64,000 nt of DNA. Origin: Paraburkholderia sp. D15. Lineage in GTDB: Bacteria; Pseudomonadota; Gammaproteobacteria; Burkholderiales; Burkholderiaceae. Each line of letters begins with the position of its first letter. Positions within the stretch are counted from its first letter, which is position 1. The translations under genes were made by a program, and so were the position numbers. Where the stretch lies: contig NZ_CP110396.1 of NCBI RefSeq assembly GCF_029910215.1, positions 2,170,001-2,234,000 on the forward strand, in the 5' to 3' direction. The notes under the pieces were generated by a model. The model did not search any database. It was given only the letters and a program-made list of their open reading frames with translations, and was not told where the DNA came from. Shown here piece after piece: positions 48,596 to 58,058 of the stretch.

Positions 48596-50242
48596 ATGCG
48601 CAGCGACATTCTTCGCGTCTATAAATCCGTTCATACGTGGACCGGCATTCTCGCCGGTCTGCTGCTTTTCATCGCGTTCTACGCGGGCGCGATCACCATG
48701 TTCAAGGACTCGCTGAACGAATGGGCGACGCCGCCCGCGATCGCCGCCTCGCCGGGCGTGCCGCTCGACCATGCGGATGCGTTGATCGATCGCACGCTCG
48801 CTGCGTATCCGGCGGCGCGCAAGTTGTTCACCCTCTCCATCGTCGATGCCGGCCACGTGCGTCTGTACTGGCAGCCGGCGGCGGGGCAACGCTGGTACGC
48901 GTGGCTCGACGGCAGCGGCGCGCTGCACGCGATGCCAGGCCGTCCGTCGGACGCCGCGCGTCTGATCGACGGATTGCATATGACGGGCGGCGTGCCGGGC
49001 GGTTACGAATTCGGCGTCGCCGTGATGGGCGTGGTGTCGCTGCTGTACGGACTCGCACTGGTGTCCGGCGTGATCGTGCTATTGCCGACGCTGGTGAAGG
49101 ATCTGTTCGCGCTGCGTATCGGCAAAAATCTGAAACGGATGTGGCTGGATGCGCACAACGTGGTCGGCATACTGAGCTTGCCGTTTCATCTGGTGATGGC
49201 GTTGTCGGTGGTCGCTTTCGGATTGGGCGACACCATCTTCAACATACAGGACAAACTGATTTATCAAGGCACGTTGCAACCGATGATGGTCGCGCAGAAC
49301 CCGTTCTTCGCGAAGGGATCGGCGGGCGCGCACGGTGCGTCCACGCCCACGCTATTGCCGCCCACGCAACTGCTCGCAAGAGTCCGCGAACGTGCGCCGC
49401 ATTTCGTGCCGACGGCACTGCGTTATCGTCGCGCGGGCGAAGCCGATGCGACGGTGTTCGTCGGCGGCGACGACGAGCGCTATCTCGCGCGCGACGGTGG
49501 CTTTGCGTTGATGGACCCGTACAGCGGCGCGTTTTTCAACGCGCAATTCCTGCCGGGCGAAGGCAACGGCAACAACTGGTCGGCCTCGACGAGCGCGTTC
49601 TACGCGCTGCACTTCGGCAGCTATGGCGGTGCGCCGGTGCGATGGGGTTATTTCGCGCTCGGGCTCGCGGGCGCGTTTCTGTTCTATTCGGGCAACCTGC
49701 TGTGGATCGAGAGCCGGCGCAAGGCGATGCGGCGCGATGGCGTGCTGCTCACGCAGCGGCGTTCGACGTTCTTCATGGCGTCGCTCACGGTGGGCGTGAC
49801 GCTCGGCTGCATCTGCGGCATCTCGGCGACGCTCGCGGCGGCGAAGTGGCTGGCCGCTCACGTGGGCAATCTGACTGCGTGGCACGTCGGCATCTTCTAC
49901 ACGGTGCTGGTCGCGTCGATCGGATGGGCGTTCCTGCGTGGCGCCGCGCGCGGGTCGCTGGACCTGCTGGTGCTGGCGATGGTGTCCACCGCCGCGATTC
50001 CATTGGCGAGTGCGATTGGATGGCTCGCGCCATCGAGCGGATTGTGGTTTTCCGCCGATGCGGGACCGCTCGGTGTCGATATCGGCGCGACGTTAGGCGT
50101 GCTGTGTTTCGCGTGGATGTGGCGCGCGACGCGGGCGCGGGTTCGCTCGGAACGTGTGGATAGCGTGTGGTCGCTGGGGGCGGGAGCGCGTGTCGAAGCA
50201 GAACGGGAGGCGGTAGTGGAAGCGCAGCAGCAGGGGCGCTGA
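48596..50242 (+). CDS. PepSY-associated membrane protein (siderophore reductase-like)
   Basis: ATG 48596 gives 548 residues. The N-terminus VYKSVHTWTGILAGLLLFIAFYAGAITMFKD is the PepSY-associated helix pattern with a membrane histidine. There are four or more membrane helices, further histidines around IDGLHMTGGVPGG and AHNVVGILSLPFHL, and a large periplasmic part. The last 150 residues or so hold several more helices. Related proteins (FoxB, PiuB) are thought to reduce ferric siderophores at the inner membrane and free the iron. Its position in a Fur-type operon beside a TonB receptor agrees. The C-terminal 30 residues are Glu/Arg-rich. Confidence 0.87.
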   Translation: MRSDILRVYKSVHTWTGILAGLLLFIAFYAGAITMFKDSLNEWATPPAIAASPGVPLDHADALIDRTLAAYPAARKLFTLSIVDAGHVRLYWQPAAGQRWYAWLDGSGALHAMPGRPSDAARLIDGLHMTGGVPGGYEFGVAVMGVVSLLYGLALVSGVIVLLPTLVKDLFALRIGKNLKRMWLDAHNVVGILSLPFHLVMALSVVAFGLGDTIFNIQDKLIYQGTLQPMMVAQNPFFAKGSAGAHGASTPTLLPPTQLLARVRERAPHFVPTALRYRRAGEADATVFVGGDDERYLARDGGFALMDPYSGAFFNAQFLPGEGNGNNWSASTSAFYALHFGSYGGAPVRWGYFALGLAGAFLFYSGNLLWIESRRKAMRRDGVLLTQRRSTFFMASLTVGVTLGCICGISATLAAAKWLAAHVGNLTAWHVGIFYTVLVASIGWAFLRGAARGSLDLLVLAMVSTAAIPLASAIGWLAPSSGLWFSADAGPLGVDIGATLGVLCFAWMWRATRARVRSERVDSVWSLGAGARVEAEREAVVEAQQQGR

Positions 50243-50261
50243 CGGACCGAAGCGCGATAAC

Positions 50262-50336
50262 GCTTCATTGCAGCAACGCGATAATGCAGAAACGCAGCAA
50301 TGCAAGAACACAGCAACGCAAGAACACAGCAACGCA
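50262..50336 (+). repeat. degenerate CAGCAACGC tandem repeats
   Basis: Seven or so imperfect copies of a CAGCAACGC-like unit occur, including two exact 16-base units (ACACAGCAACGCAAGA type, 50304-50335). They lie between the PepSY stop and the terminator. No coding is evident. Confidence 0.6.
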
Positions 50337-50342
50337 CCCAAC

Positions 50343-50382
50343 AAAAAACGCTGCCGGGCATGACACCCGGCAGCGTTTTTTT
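50343..50382. terminator. strong bidirectional terminator
   Basis: A 16-bp stem (AAAAAACGCTGCCGGG, 50343-50358, with 50366-50381; loop CATGACA) with A and T runs on its ends serves both the + PepSY operon and the - TonB-receptor gene. Confidence 0.88.
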
Positions 50383-50433
50383 ATCCTCGACGCGACGCCG
50401 TCTCAAAGCACGACTCGCGTCTTTCCCTACCGC

Positions 50434-52695
50434 TTAAAAATCCGTCGTCACCGACAGCAGGAACGTACGCGGCGCACCTTGCGTCAGATACCCGCCCGTC
50501 GTCGATGCCCAGTACGCCTTGTTCGCCACGTTCAGCACACTCGCGCGGAAGGTCGTCGGTTTGCCGAACACCACCGCCGCATAGCGCGCGCCGAGATCGA
50601 ACGTGTCCCATGTCGGAATCGACAACGTGTTGGTCGCGTTCAGATATTGCGGACCCGTATGCGTCCAGCGCGCGGTCAGCGTCAGACCGTTCAGCATCGG
50701 CACGTCGTATTCCGCGCCGAGGTTGAACATGAAGCTCGGCACGCCGATCGGACGCTTGCCGTCGGTCGCGCCGCCGGCCGTGTCGAGCTGCTGTGCGTTG
50801 ATGTAGGTCGCGCCCGCGATCACGCGCACGCCCTTGTACGGCTCGCCGAACACCGACGCTTCGACGCCGCGATGCCGCTCATTGCCGTCCGCGACGAAGA
50901 AGCCCGCGCCGTTCGTGAAGGTCGACGGCTTCTCGATCTGGAACGCGGCCAGCGACGCGCCGTAATGCCCGTTGTCGTATTTCGCGCCGATCTCGTATTG
51001 CTTCGAGCGCTCCGGCGGCAACAGCGCGCCGAAGTTCAGCGCGGTGTTCGGCGCCTGCGAGCCGATCGTCAACGCCTCGCTGCGGTTCGCGAACAACGAC
51101 ACGTTCTCCCACGGCTTGACGACGAGGCCGAACAGCGGCGTCGTGATCGAATCGTTGTAGGCCTCGGTCTGCTTGCCGGTGTAGTCGAACGCGTTCGAAT
51201 GCAAGGACTGATGACGCGCGCCGATCGTGAACAGCACGCGGTCGTTCAGGAAGCCGAGCGTGTCCGACACCGCGATACTGCGCATCAGCGACAGCGCGAC
51301 AGTCTGCGGATCGGCGAGATTGCCGCCCGAACCGATCGTGGCGGGCAACGGTACCTGCGGCGTGTTGTACAGGTCGGTGTTGAACGAACCGCTGAACGTA
51401 AAGGCCGATTGCGAATCGACCCGTACGATCGACGCGCCCGCCGTCACGAAGTGCGACACCGGACCAGTGTTGAAGCGGCCGCGTACGCCGGTTTCGGCGG
51501 AGGTCGCGTCTTCCTGGTGCGGCACGCCGAGTCGCGACGAGGTCGTGCCGGTATTGCCGATCGTCGGCGACGCGTATTCGCCGTGCTCGTCGGTATGACG
51601 CGCGCCGCCCGCGACATACGCGGTCCAGCCCGGCAGGAAGTCGTATTCCGCGCGCAGGATGCCGACCGTGTCTTCGAGCGAGCTGTAGCTCCAGGTCTGC
51701 GCGTAGTTGTACGTGGCCGACGGCGCGGCCGGTATGAAATCGCCGTTGACGTTGACCGTTGGACGGCCGTCGTCGACGCGTTGCCGCTGATACAGGAAAT
51801 CGCCGTACAGGCGTACCTTGTCGCCGCGCCAGTCGAGCGACACGGCGGTGGTGTTGTCGCGCCGGTGTTCGCCGTCGACCGAGGTCTCGCCGTCGCGGTT
51901 CGCCTGATTCACGCGAATCCCGAACTGGTCCTCGCTGCCGAAGCGGCGGCCCACGTCGACGTGCGCGCCGATCTCGCCCGAGCCGCTGCTTTCCAGCGTG
52001 ACGCGGGTCAGCGGCTTGTCGTCGGCACGCTTGAGCTGCAGGTTCAGGCCGCCGCCCACCGCCGAGCCGTTCGGCGATGCGCCGCCCAGGAACGCGTTCG
52101 CGCCCTTGAACAGATCGACGCGTTCGAGCGCGTCGGTCGCCACCAGCTGGCGCGGCGTGATGCCGTACAGGCCGTTCAGCGACACGTCGTCGCCCTGCAA
52201 CTGGAAGCCGCGAATCACGTAGACCTGCGAGAAGTTGCCGAAGCCGTTCGCGACGCGCACCGCCGGGTCGTTGGAGAGCACGTCGCCGATCGTACGGGCC
52301 TGCTGGTCTTCGATCAGCTTCGACGTGTAGGTCGTCATGCTGAACGGCATGTCGAGATTCTTCTGCTGGCCGAGCACGCCGAAGTCGGCGCCGCGCGCCA
52401 CCTGACCGCCGCCGAAGGTCGGGGCGAGGTCGCCGGGCAACGCGTCCTTCGCGGCCTGGACCTTGACGGTGGGCAGGGTGCTGCCGGGCGCGGCGGTCGT
52501 GCCGCCCGAGTGGGTCGATGCGGGCGATGTCGTGGACTGGCTCGTATCAGCGGGCGTCGCTGACGAGGCCTGCGCCGACGCCAGCGCCGGCGCGCCGAAC
52601 GCAACGGCGATGGCGGTCAGGATGGCGGCACGATGAACGGCGGTTTGGGTTTTCGCAGGCGCGGCCTGCGGCGTGTGCAAACGGGAAGCGGGCAT
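50434..52695 (-). CDS. TonB-dependent siderophore receptor
   Basis: The 753-residue protein has a signal peptide ending near LASAQA, then a Ser/Thr/Ala linker and a TonB-box-like PTVKVQ. The plug domain shows QQARTIGDVLSNDPAVRVANG and YVIRGFQLQGDDVSLNGLYGI. The barrel ends with SVTTDF, and the aromatic last residue is typical. It has no N-terminal signalling domain, so it does not control a sigma factor. It imports a ferric siderophore across the outer membrane and works with the + strand ABC and PepSY genes. A Fur-like box lies about 150 bases upstream. Confidence 0.93.
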   Translation of the reverse strand: MPASRLHTPQAAPAKTQTAVHRAAILTAIAVAFGAPALASAQASSATPADTSQSTTSPASTHSGGTTAAPGSTLPTVKVQAAKDALPGDLAPTFGGGQVARGADFGVLGQQKNLDMPFSMTTYTSKLIEDQQARTIGDVLSNDPAVRVANGFGNFSQVYVIRGFQLQGDDVSLNGLYGITPRQLVATDALERVDLFKGANAFLGGASPNGSAVGGGLNLQLKRADDKPLTRVTLESSGSGEIGAHVDVGRRFGSEDQFGIRVNQANRDGETSVDGEHRRDNTTAVSLDWRGDKVRLYGDFLYQRQRVDDGRPTVNVNGDFIPAAPSATYNYAQTWSYSSLEDTVGILRAEYDFLPGWTAYVAGGARHTDEHGEYASPTIGNTGTTSSRLGVPHQEDATSAETGVRGRFNTGPVSHFVTAGASIVRVDSQSAFTFSGSFNTDLYNTPQVPLPATIGSGGNLADPQTVALSLMRSIAVSDTLGFLNDRVLFTIGARHQSLHSNAFDYTGKQTEAYNDSITTPLFGLVVKPWENVSLFANRSEALTIGSQAPNTALNFGALLPPERSKQYEIGAKYDNGHYGASLAAFQIEKPSTFTNGAGFFVADGNERHRGVEASVFGEPYKGVRVIAGATYINAQQLDTAGGATDGKRPIGVPSFMFNLGAEYDVPMLNGLTLTARWTHTGPQYLNATNTLSIPTWDTFDLGARYAAVVFGKPTTFRASVLNVANKAYWASTTGGYLTQGAPRTFLLSVTTDF

Positions 52696-52840
52696 GAAAA
52701 AGTGAGCGTGGTCGTCGAGGTTCCGTCCCGGGGCGCACTTGGAATCCGGGCGGCATTTTTCTGTCGTTCCGGCGCGTGCTGAAAGGGCTTGTCTGGAGCA
52801 TCTGTGCAGGCGTGGAACTTTTGTTCTCGCGGATTGTAGT

Positions 52841-52859
52841 GCAAATGCGAATGATTTGT
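52841..52859 (-). promoter_or_regulatory. Fur-like box upstream of the TonB receptor
   Basis: On the minus strand the core AATCATTCGCATT (52844-52856) differs at one base from the two + strand boxes. It is about 150 bases before the receptor start, implying a long leader. Confidence 0.65.
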
Positions 52860-52902
52860 ATTTGAAAAAATGGATTTCGCATCACGTCGTGTCGCGGTGA
52901 CA

Positions 52903-52940
52903 ACGACGGCGGCACCTCCGGGCCGCCGTCGTCGTGTTTT
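52903..52940. terminator. stem-loop downstream of the class II aldolase gene
   Basis: An 11-bp stem (52903-52913 with 52922-52932) has TTTT shortly after it on the + strand only. The gene it could serve, the minus-strand aldolase, lacks a U-run here, so the role is uncertain. Confidence 0.4.
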
Positions 52941-52990
52941 GATTCTGGCCAGAAAGCCTGCGCGGGCCGTCTACTCACACCAACTTGTTC

Positions 52991-53713
52991 TTAAACGCCG
53001 GCCAACTCCCGCCAATACGCAAACGTCGCCTTCACGATCGACGGTTGCAGCAGAAAGTCGTGCGCCGCTTGCGCGAGATCGGCGCGCACCGGCTGGATCG
53101 TCCCGGCGCTCATCGCCAGCAAGGCCATTTCGGCGGCGCTTTCCATCGACACGGCCATGTACACGCTTTCCTCGACCGACGCGCACGCGCAGATGTAGCC
53201 GTGATTGACGAGCAACGCGGAGCGGCGCGAGCCCAGCGCCTCGGTGATGATGCGGCCCTCCTCGTCGTCGATCGGCACGCCGGGCCATTGCGCGAGAAAG
53301 CCGCAGTCGTCGTGGAACATGCAGGCGTCCATGTGCGCGACGGGCAGCGGCACGCCGAGCATCGACAGCGCGCTGACGTGACGCGGATGCGTATGCACGA
53401 TCGCGCGCACGTCCGGCCGATGCCGGTACACCCACGCATGAAACCGGACCGCCGGATTCGGCCGGCCGTTGCCTTCCAGCACGTGAAGTTCGTCGTCGAC
53501 GAGCAGCATCGACGCAGCCGACGCGCGGGCGAAGTGGGTCGCGAGCGCGGGCGTCCAGTAGCCGCGCCCGGCCGTGTCGCGCCAGGTGATCTGGCCGGCG
53601 AGGCTGGCCATGTGGCCTTGCGCGTGAAGGATGCGGCAGGCGTCGGCGAGCGTGTCGAGCGGATCGCGGGACTCGCTCGTGCCGATGTCGGTGACGGTGG
53701 CACGCTGTTTCAT
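52991..53713 (-). CDS. class II aldolase/adducin family protein
   Basis: The 240-residue protein has the family fold with zinc ligands in IVHTHPRHVSAL and LLVNHGYICACA. The start region DTLADACRILHAQGHMASLAGQITWRD is typical. Members include L-fuculose-phosphate aldolase and decarboxylases such as those for 3-oxo-tetronate phosphate or dihydroxyphthalate. It follows the MHS transporter gene by four bases in a probable LysR-MHS-aldolase unit, so it may act on the imported organic acid. The exact substrate is unknown. Confidence 0.85.
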   Translation of the reverse strand: MKQRATVTDIGTSESRDPLDTLADACRILHAQGHMASLAGQITWRDTAGRGYWTPALATHFARASAASMLLVDDELHVLEGNGRPNPAVRFHAWVYRHRPDVRAIVHTHPRHVSALSMLGVPLPVAHMDACMFHDDCGFLAQWPGVPIDDEEGRIITEALGSRRSALLVNHGYICACASVEESVYMAVSMESAAEMALLAMSAGTIQPVRADLAQAAHDFLLQPSIVKATFAYWRELAGV

Positions 53714-53717
53714 GGGG

Positions 53718-55097
53718 TCATTCTCCTTGAGCGTTGGGCGCTGCCGGCGCGGCGCGCACGTTCTGCATCAGACGTGCGCACAGCGCGGCCAGCAACGCGA
53801 GCGCGCCGACGTAGAGCGCGATCGCTTGCAGACTATGGAAACGTGTGACGAGCGCGGTCGCGACGATCGGCGCGAGGCCGCCGCCGAGCGCCGCAGCGAA
53901 CTGAATGCCGATCGAAATGCCGGAAAAGCGCACGGCGACGGGAAACTGCGCGGCGAACAGCGCCGATTGCGGCGCGAACAGCAGCGGGTAGTTGATGCCC
54001 AGCGCGATCGCCACCGCCACCTGCAACGCAACGAGGCTGCCGCCGTCGATCCAGCGCAGCAGCGGCACCACGCACACCGCCATGACGAGCGCGCCGCCGC
54101 CGTAGAAACGACGCACGCCGATGCGGTCGGCGAGGTAGCCGAACAGCGGCAAGGTGACGATCTGCAAGGCCGCGCCCAGCATCACCGCCTGCAACACGGC
54201 GGCGCGGCCGAAGCCCAGCCGGGTCGACGCATAGGCCACCAGAAACACGGTCAGCACGTAGTACAGCGTGACTTCGGGGAGCTTCGCGCCGATCGCCAGC
54301 AGCAGCGCTTTCTTGTGCCGGCTCAGCAGTTGCCACAGCGGCACCTCGGCGGTCTGGCGGGCGCGCGCGGCCTTCTCGAATGCAGGCGATTCGCCGACGC
54401 TGCGCCGCACGAACGCGCCGAGCAGCACCAGCACGACGCTGGCGAGAAACGGCACGCGCCATCCCCAGCTCTGAAACGCGGCCTCGGGCAGGCGGGTGAG
54501 CAGGCTGAACGCGAATGTCGACAGCAGCAGACCGATCGGCGGGCCGATTTGCGGCAGGCTGCCGAACAGGCCCGCGCGGCTCGCCGGCGCGTGTTCCACG
54601 GCCATCAGCACGGCGCCGCCCATCTCGCCGCCGAGCGCGACACCTTGCAGAATCCGCAAGACGACGAGCAGCACCGCCGAGCCCACGCCGATCTGCGCGT
54701 AGTTCGGAATCAGGCCGATCGCGATGGTCGACAGGCCCATCAGAAACAGCGACAGCGTCAGCATCGACTTGCGGCCGAGCCGGTCGCCGAAGTGACCGAA
54801 CAGCATCGCGCCGAGCGGCCGCGCGAACAGTCCCGTGGCGAACGCGCCGAACGACGCGAGCGTGGCGCTGGTCGGATCGAGGTTCGGAAAGAACTGCCGG
54901 TTGAACACCAGCGCCGCGGCGGTGCCGTACGCGATGAAGTCGAAACCTTCGATGATCGAACCGGCCGTGGCCGACAACACGGCCTTGTATCGGGGCGATA
55001 GCGCGCGGGGCGCGAGTGCGGGCGAGGACGCGGACGCAGACGCGGACGTAAGAGGCGGGGCGTCGAGGCGGTCGAGCGCGGAAAGCGGGTCGTTCAC
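53718..55097 (-). CDS. MHS-family MFS transporter (metabolite:H+ symporter)
   Basis: The 459-residue protein starts with GTG 55097 after GGAG. It has the MHS hallmark IIEGFDFIAYGTAAALVF in the first helix, RPLGAMLFGHFGDRLGRKSML between helices 2 and 3, and about 12 helices. MHS carriers bring in organic acids such as shikimate, phthalates, proline or alpha-ketoglutarate. It is followed four bases later by the class II aldolase and preceded by a LysR gene on the same strand, which suggests one catabolic unit. Confidence 0.9.
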   Translation of the reverse strand: MNDPLSALDRLDAPPLTSASASASSPALAPRALSPRYKAVLSATAGSIIEGFDFIAYGTAAALVFNRQFFPNLDPTSATLASFGAFATGLFARPLGAMLFGHFGDRLGRKSMLTLSLFLMGLSTIAIGLIPNYAQIGVGSAVLLVVLRILQGVALGGEMGGAVLMAVEHAPASRAGLFGSLPQIGPPIGLLLSTFAFSLLTRLPEAAFQSWGWRVPFLASVVLVLLGAFVRRSVGESPAFEKAARARQTAEVPLWQLLSRHKKALLLAIGAKLPEVTLYYVLTVFLVAYASTRLGFGRAAVLQAVMLGAALQIVTLPLFGYLADRIGVRRFYGGGALVMAVCVVPLLRWIDGGSLVALQVAVAIALGINYPLLFAPQSALFAAQFPVAVRFSGISIGIQFAAALGGGLAPIVATALVTRFHSLQAIALYVGALALLAALCARLMQNVRAAPAAPNAQGE

Positions 55098-55191
55098 GGG
55101 CGGTCTCCAGTGATCGGCGAATGGCTGCCGAACTGGCCTCAGTATTGGCCGCGCGCTTGACGCGAGCCATGCGCCCAGAAATAACTCTGGA

Positions 55192-56082
55192 TTAACCGGG
55201 AGTTATCGCGCCGATCTGCCTCGCGATCTCCAGCGCCACGTCGAACCCGCCCGACGGGCCGCGCGCGCGGCGCGACAACGCGACCACCCGGCGCGGCGCG
55301 ATCGCGCCCAGCGGCACGCGCCGGATGCCGCGCTCCTCGACCATGTCGCGCGGCAGGTTGTCGGGCAGCACGGTCACGCCGTCGCTGATCGCGACGAGCC
55401 GCAGACTCAGTTCGAGCGAATCGCATTCGATGTACGGCTGCACCGTGTAGCCGAGCGCGCGTTCGACGATCCGGCGCAACGCGTAGGGCCGCGGCGGCAG
55501 GATCAGCTTCGAGGTGGACAGATTCGCCAGCGCGGCGTCGTCCTGTGCGTGACCGGCGCACGCGTACAGCGCCAGCCGTTCGTCGAACAGCGGTTCCGTG
55601 ATCAGTTCCGGGCCGTCGACGGCGGTCTCGTACACGAAGCCGAGATCCGCCTTGCCGCGCTCGACGCTTTCCACCACGTTCGCCGAACTGTCGCAGTGCA
55701 TCGTCAGATGCAGGTCGGGATAGCGCGCGAGCAACTGCCGGCTGAGCGCGGGAATGAACCACGCGACGAGCGTCTGCACGGTCGCGATCCGCAGACTGCC
55801 GCGCGACTGCGCGGCCTGGCCGGCGTGCGCGAAGGTCGCGTCGAGCGAGACGAACAGCGGTTCGAGCTTCAGAAACAGCGCCTCGCCGGCGGGCGTCAGC
55901 TGCATGCCGCGGCCGTGGCGCAGGAACAGCGTGTCGCCCAGCGCCGCCTCCAGCGCGCGGATCTGCTTGCTGAGCGCGGGCTGCGTGAGACCGAGAATGT
56001 CGGCGGCTTCGCGCAGCGAATTCGCTCGCGCGACGGCGACGAACAGGCGAAGTTGGTAGTCCCGGCTGGCAAGCGTTTTCAT
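55192..56082 (-). CDS. LysR family transcription regulator
   Basis: I use ATG 56082 (MKTLASRDYQLRLFVAVARANSLREAADI), which gives 296 residues; the frame is open to 56142. The helix-turn-helix is ADILGLTQPALSKQIRALEAALG, followed by the usual effector domain with TVQTLVAWFIPALS and a late ISDGVTVLPDNLP. It is upstream of and on the same strand as the MHS transporter and aldolase genes and probably regulates them. Its ligand is unknown. Confidence 0.9.
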   Translation of the reverse strand: MKTLASRDYQLRLFVAVARANSLREAADILGLTQPALSKQIRALEAALGDTLFLRHGRGMQLTPAGEALFLKLEPLFVSLDATFAHAGQAAQSRGSLRIATVQTLVAWFIPALSRQLLARYPDLHLTMHCDSSANVVESVERGKADLGFVYETAVDGPELITEPLFDERLALYACAGHAQDDAALANLSTSKLILPPRPYALRRIVERALGYTVQPYIECDSLELSLRLVAISDGVTVLPDNLPRDMVEERGIRRVPLGAIAPRRVVALSRRARGPSGGFDVALEIARQIGAITPG

Positions 56083-56168
56083 GGGCGCGGCGGTCGGCTC
56101 TAAAAGGGCAATGGTGGGTATGGTACGCAGCTTGCTGAACATGCATGTTTTTTTGCAAGCGTTGACTC

Positions 56169-56600
56169 ATGCCCCGAACACCATCGACCTGTCAAAGGTG
56201 GAGCGCCCGCGAGGTGCGGGTTCTGCACGAAATCCCGCGTGTGCTGGTCGTCGACGATAACGCCGGCGCCGCCGAGGCGCTCGCCACCTACCTCTCCTAC
56301 GAAGGCGTGGAAGCCCGCTCCGCCAACGGTTGCGCGGAAGCGCTGCGCTGCGTGAAGGACTGGGTGCCGGACGTCGTCGTGCTCGACATCATGATGCCGG
56401 AGCACGACGGCTACGAGACCGCGAGCGCGCTACGCCGCTATCTGCCGACGCACAGTCTGGGGATCGTCGCGTTCACGTCGCTCGATGAAGATCACGTGAA
56501 GGAAACCGGTAAAGCACGCCATAACTTCGACGGTTATTGTCAAAAAGGCACGGCCCCCAATGTGTTGCTCGCGTTGATGCGCAATCTCTGGCGGGGGTAG
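56169..56600 (+). CDS. single-domain response regulator
   Basis: The 143-residue protein is a receiver with no output domain: VLVVDDNAGAAEALATYL with the acidic pair, phospho-aspartate in VVVLDIMMPEHDGYE, the threonine in IVAFTSLDED, and the conserved lysine position in YCQKGTAP. No kinase gene is adjacent. Such proteins act by protein-protein contact or as phosphate carriers. The first 20 residues before VLHEIPRVLVV are not clearly part of the fold, so the start may be later. Confidence 0.83.
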   Translation: MPRTPSTCQRWSAREVRVLHEIPRVLVVDDNAGAAEALATYLSYEGVEARSANGCAEALRCVKDWVPDVVVLDIMMPEHDGYETASALRRYLPTHSLGIVAFTSLDEDHVKETGKARHNFDGYCQKGTAPNVLLALMRNLWRG

Positions 56601-56716
56601 CGCGCGGCGGATGGCGGGTGGCGCGCGGCCTTCGCTCGCCGCGCCGTTTGCCGGCGAAGCGGGCCGGGGACTTGCGCTTTCCTGGCTCCGCAACCCCGCA
56701 ACCCCGCCCCGGCCAC

Positions 56717-57724
56717 CTAAATCGACTGCAACGCCCGCAGCATCTCGTGCCCGAGCGCCCGGCCGCTCAGCCACGCCCCTTCCACACGGCCGCCGTTCAG
56801 CCAGTCGCCGCACAATCCCAACCCATCCACGTCGCGCCACACGTAGCCCGGCGCGGGATCGCCGTCCGGCGCCACGTCCGCGTGCGGCCAGCGATGCGCG
56901 GTCCACGCGGCGGGCCGGCGTCCGCCGCAGCGCTCGAAGGCGGCCAGCATGGCCGCCGCCACCTGTTCCGGCGGCGTGTCGAGATGCGCGTCGCTCCACT
57001 CCGCGCGTGCATGCAACAACCACGTTTCCGGGCCGCCGCGGCCGGGTTTGCTGCTGTCGCGCGCCATCCAGCGCAACGGGCCGTGATTGACGAAGGCGGC
57101 GTCGAAGCCGAGCGGCAGCGGACTGTCGAAGCGCAGCATCAACGCCCAGCACGCGTGCATCACCGTGCTGCTGGCCATGGCGGCGAGTTCCGGTGCGGGC
57201 GCGCGCAGCAGCGGCGCGACCTGCGGCGCGGGCATGGCGAGCACCACCGCATCGAAATGCTCGTCGATCGCGCCTTGTTTCGTCGACCACAGCCGCCAGC
57301 CACGGGCCTCGCACCGCACTTTTTCGATCGTGCAGCCGGTGGTGAGCGGCAGCGATTCGGCCAGTAGCCGCGCCGGCGCGCTCATGCGCGGCGTGCCGAC
57401 GAAACGCTCGATGCGCGTGGTATGCGCGACCGGATTCGGCTCGTCCAGCACCGCGAGCCGCGCGGGCCACGCGGCCGCCGCGCCGGCCTTCTCCCAGCGC
57501 GCGACTTCGGCGCGAAACGCGCGGTCGCGTGCGGTGAAGTACTGCGCGCCGTGGTCGCACTGCCAGTCGCCGTCGCGCCGCGCGCTCATGCGCCCGGCGG
57601 GACCGCGGCTGCGGTCGAACAGACGCAGCCGGCAACCGGCCGAGCGCAGGGTCGTCGCACACGACAAACCGGCGATGCCGGCGCCGACGACCGCGATATA
57701 GGGGCGGGAATCAACAATATTCAC
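56717..57724 (-). CDS. FAD-dependent oxidoreductase, renalase-like
   Basis: I place the start at GTG 57724, giving 335 residues; the frame extends to 57799. The N-terminal dinucleotide motif is IAVVGAGIAGLSCATTLRSAG, followed by GRMSARRDGDWQCDHGAQYFTA, a block typical of renalase-like flavoproteins. The C-terminus LCGDWLNGGRVEGAWLSGRALG closes the FAD site. The reaction in bacteria is unclear; related enzymes oxidise isomers of NAD(P)H or act on amines. It is divergent from a MerR-ECF sigma-DUF2878 group, a context where FAD proteins and photolyases often occur, so a link to oxidative or light stress is possible. Confidence 0.87.
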   Translation of the reverse strand: MNIVDSRPYIAVVGAGIAGLSCATTLRSAGCRLRLFDRSRGPAGRMSARRDGDWQCDHGAQYFTARDRAFRAEVARWEKAGAAAAWPARLAVLDEPNPVAHTTRIERFVGTPRMSAPARLLAESLPLTTGCTIEKVRCEARGWRLWSTKQGAIDEHFDAVVLAMPAPQVAPLLRAPAPELAAMASSTVMHACWALMLRFDSPLPLGFDAAFVNHGPLRWMARDSSKPGRGGPETWLLHARAEWSDAHLDTPPEQVAAAMLAAFERCGGRRPAAWTAHRWPHADVAPDGDPAPGYVWRDVDGLGLCGDWLNGGRVEGAWLSGRALGHEMLRALQSI

Positions 57725-58058
57725 GATATGGCCTGCCTCGCTGGGTAGGCGCCGCACGTCCGGCGCAGTCGACGACGACGCGGGACGTGAAGCGCGCAAC
57801 GAGTACGAAACGGTCGAAAACGGCTAGCGGGGGCGTCGACGACGCCGGGAACGTCGAGCGCCGGACGCCCGTGCGGCAAGGCGGCGGCGGGTGTCGCGGG
57901 CATGGCGCGGCATCTCGGAGCGAAACACAAGGGGATTGAAAAAATCATAGCGCATCAAAAATGTCGTTTCAAATGACGGAAATGAGTCAAGAAGTCGTTT
58001 CGGTATGTCCAGAGTTCGCCTATCATTGACCGGTGAGTGACGCATCTGGAGTTTCATA
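57725..58058. other. divergent control region between FAD oxidoreductase and MerR genes
   Basis: These 334 bases should hold promoters for both genes. The part 57940-58020 is AT-rich (a TATGAT on the minus strand at about 57950). I find no clear TGTACA-type CarH/LitR operator. A ribosome site CTGGAG precedes the MerR start. Confidence 0.4.

Larger units (their letters stand above)
52696..52990. other. intergenic region between aldolase gene end and TonB-receptor start
   Basis: It holds the Fur-like box at 52841 for the receptor and a stem-loop at 52903. No further gene is seen. Confidence 0.5.

Noticed and set aside
50167..52563. Plus-strand frame of about 800 codons
   Set aside because: It is antisense to the well-supported TonB receptor and is Arg-rich without domains.
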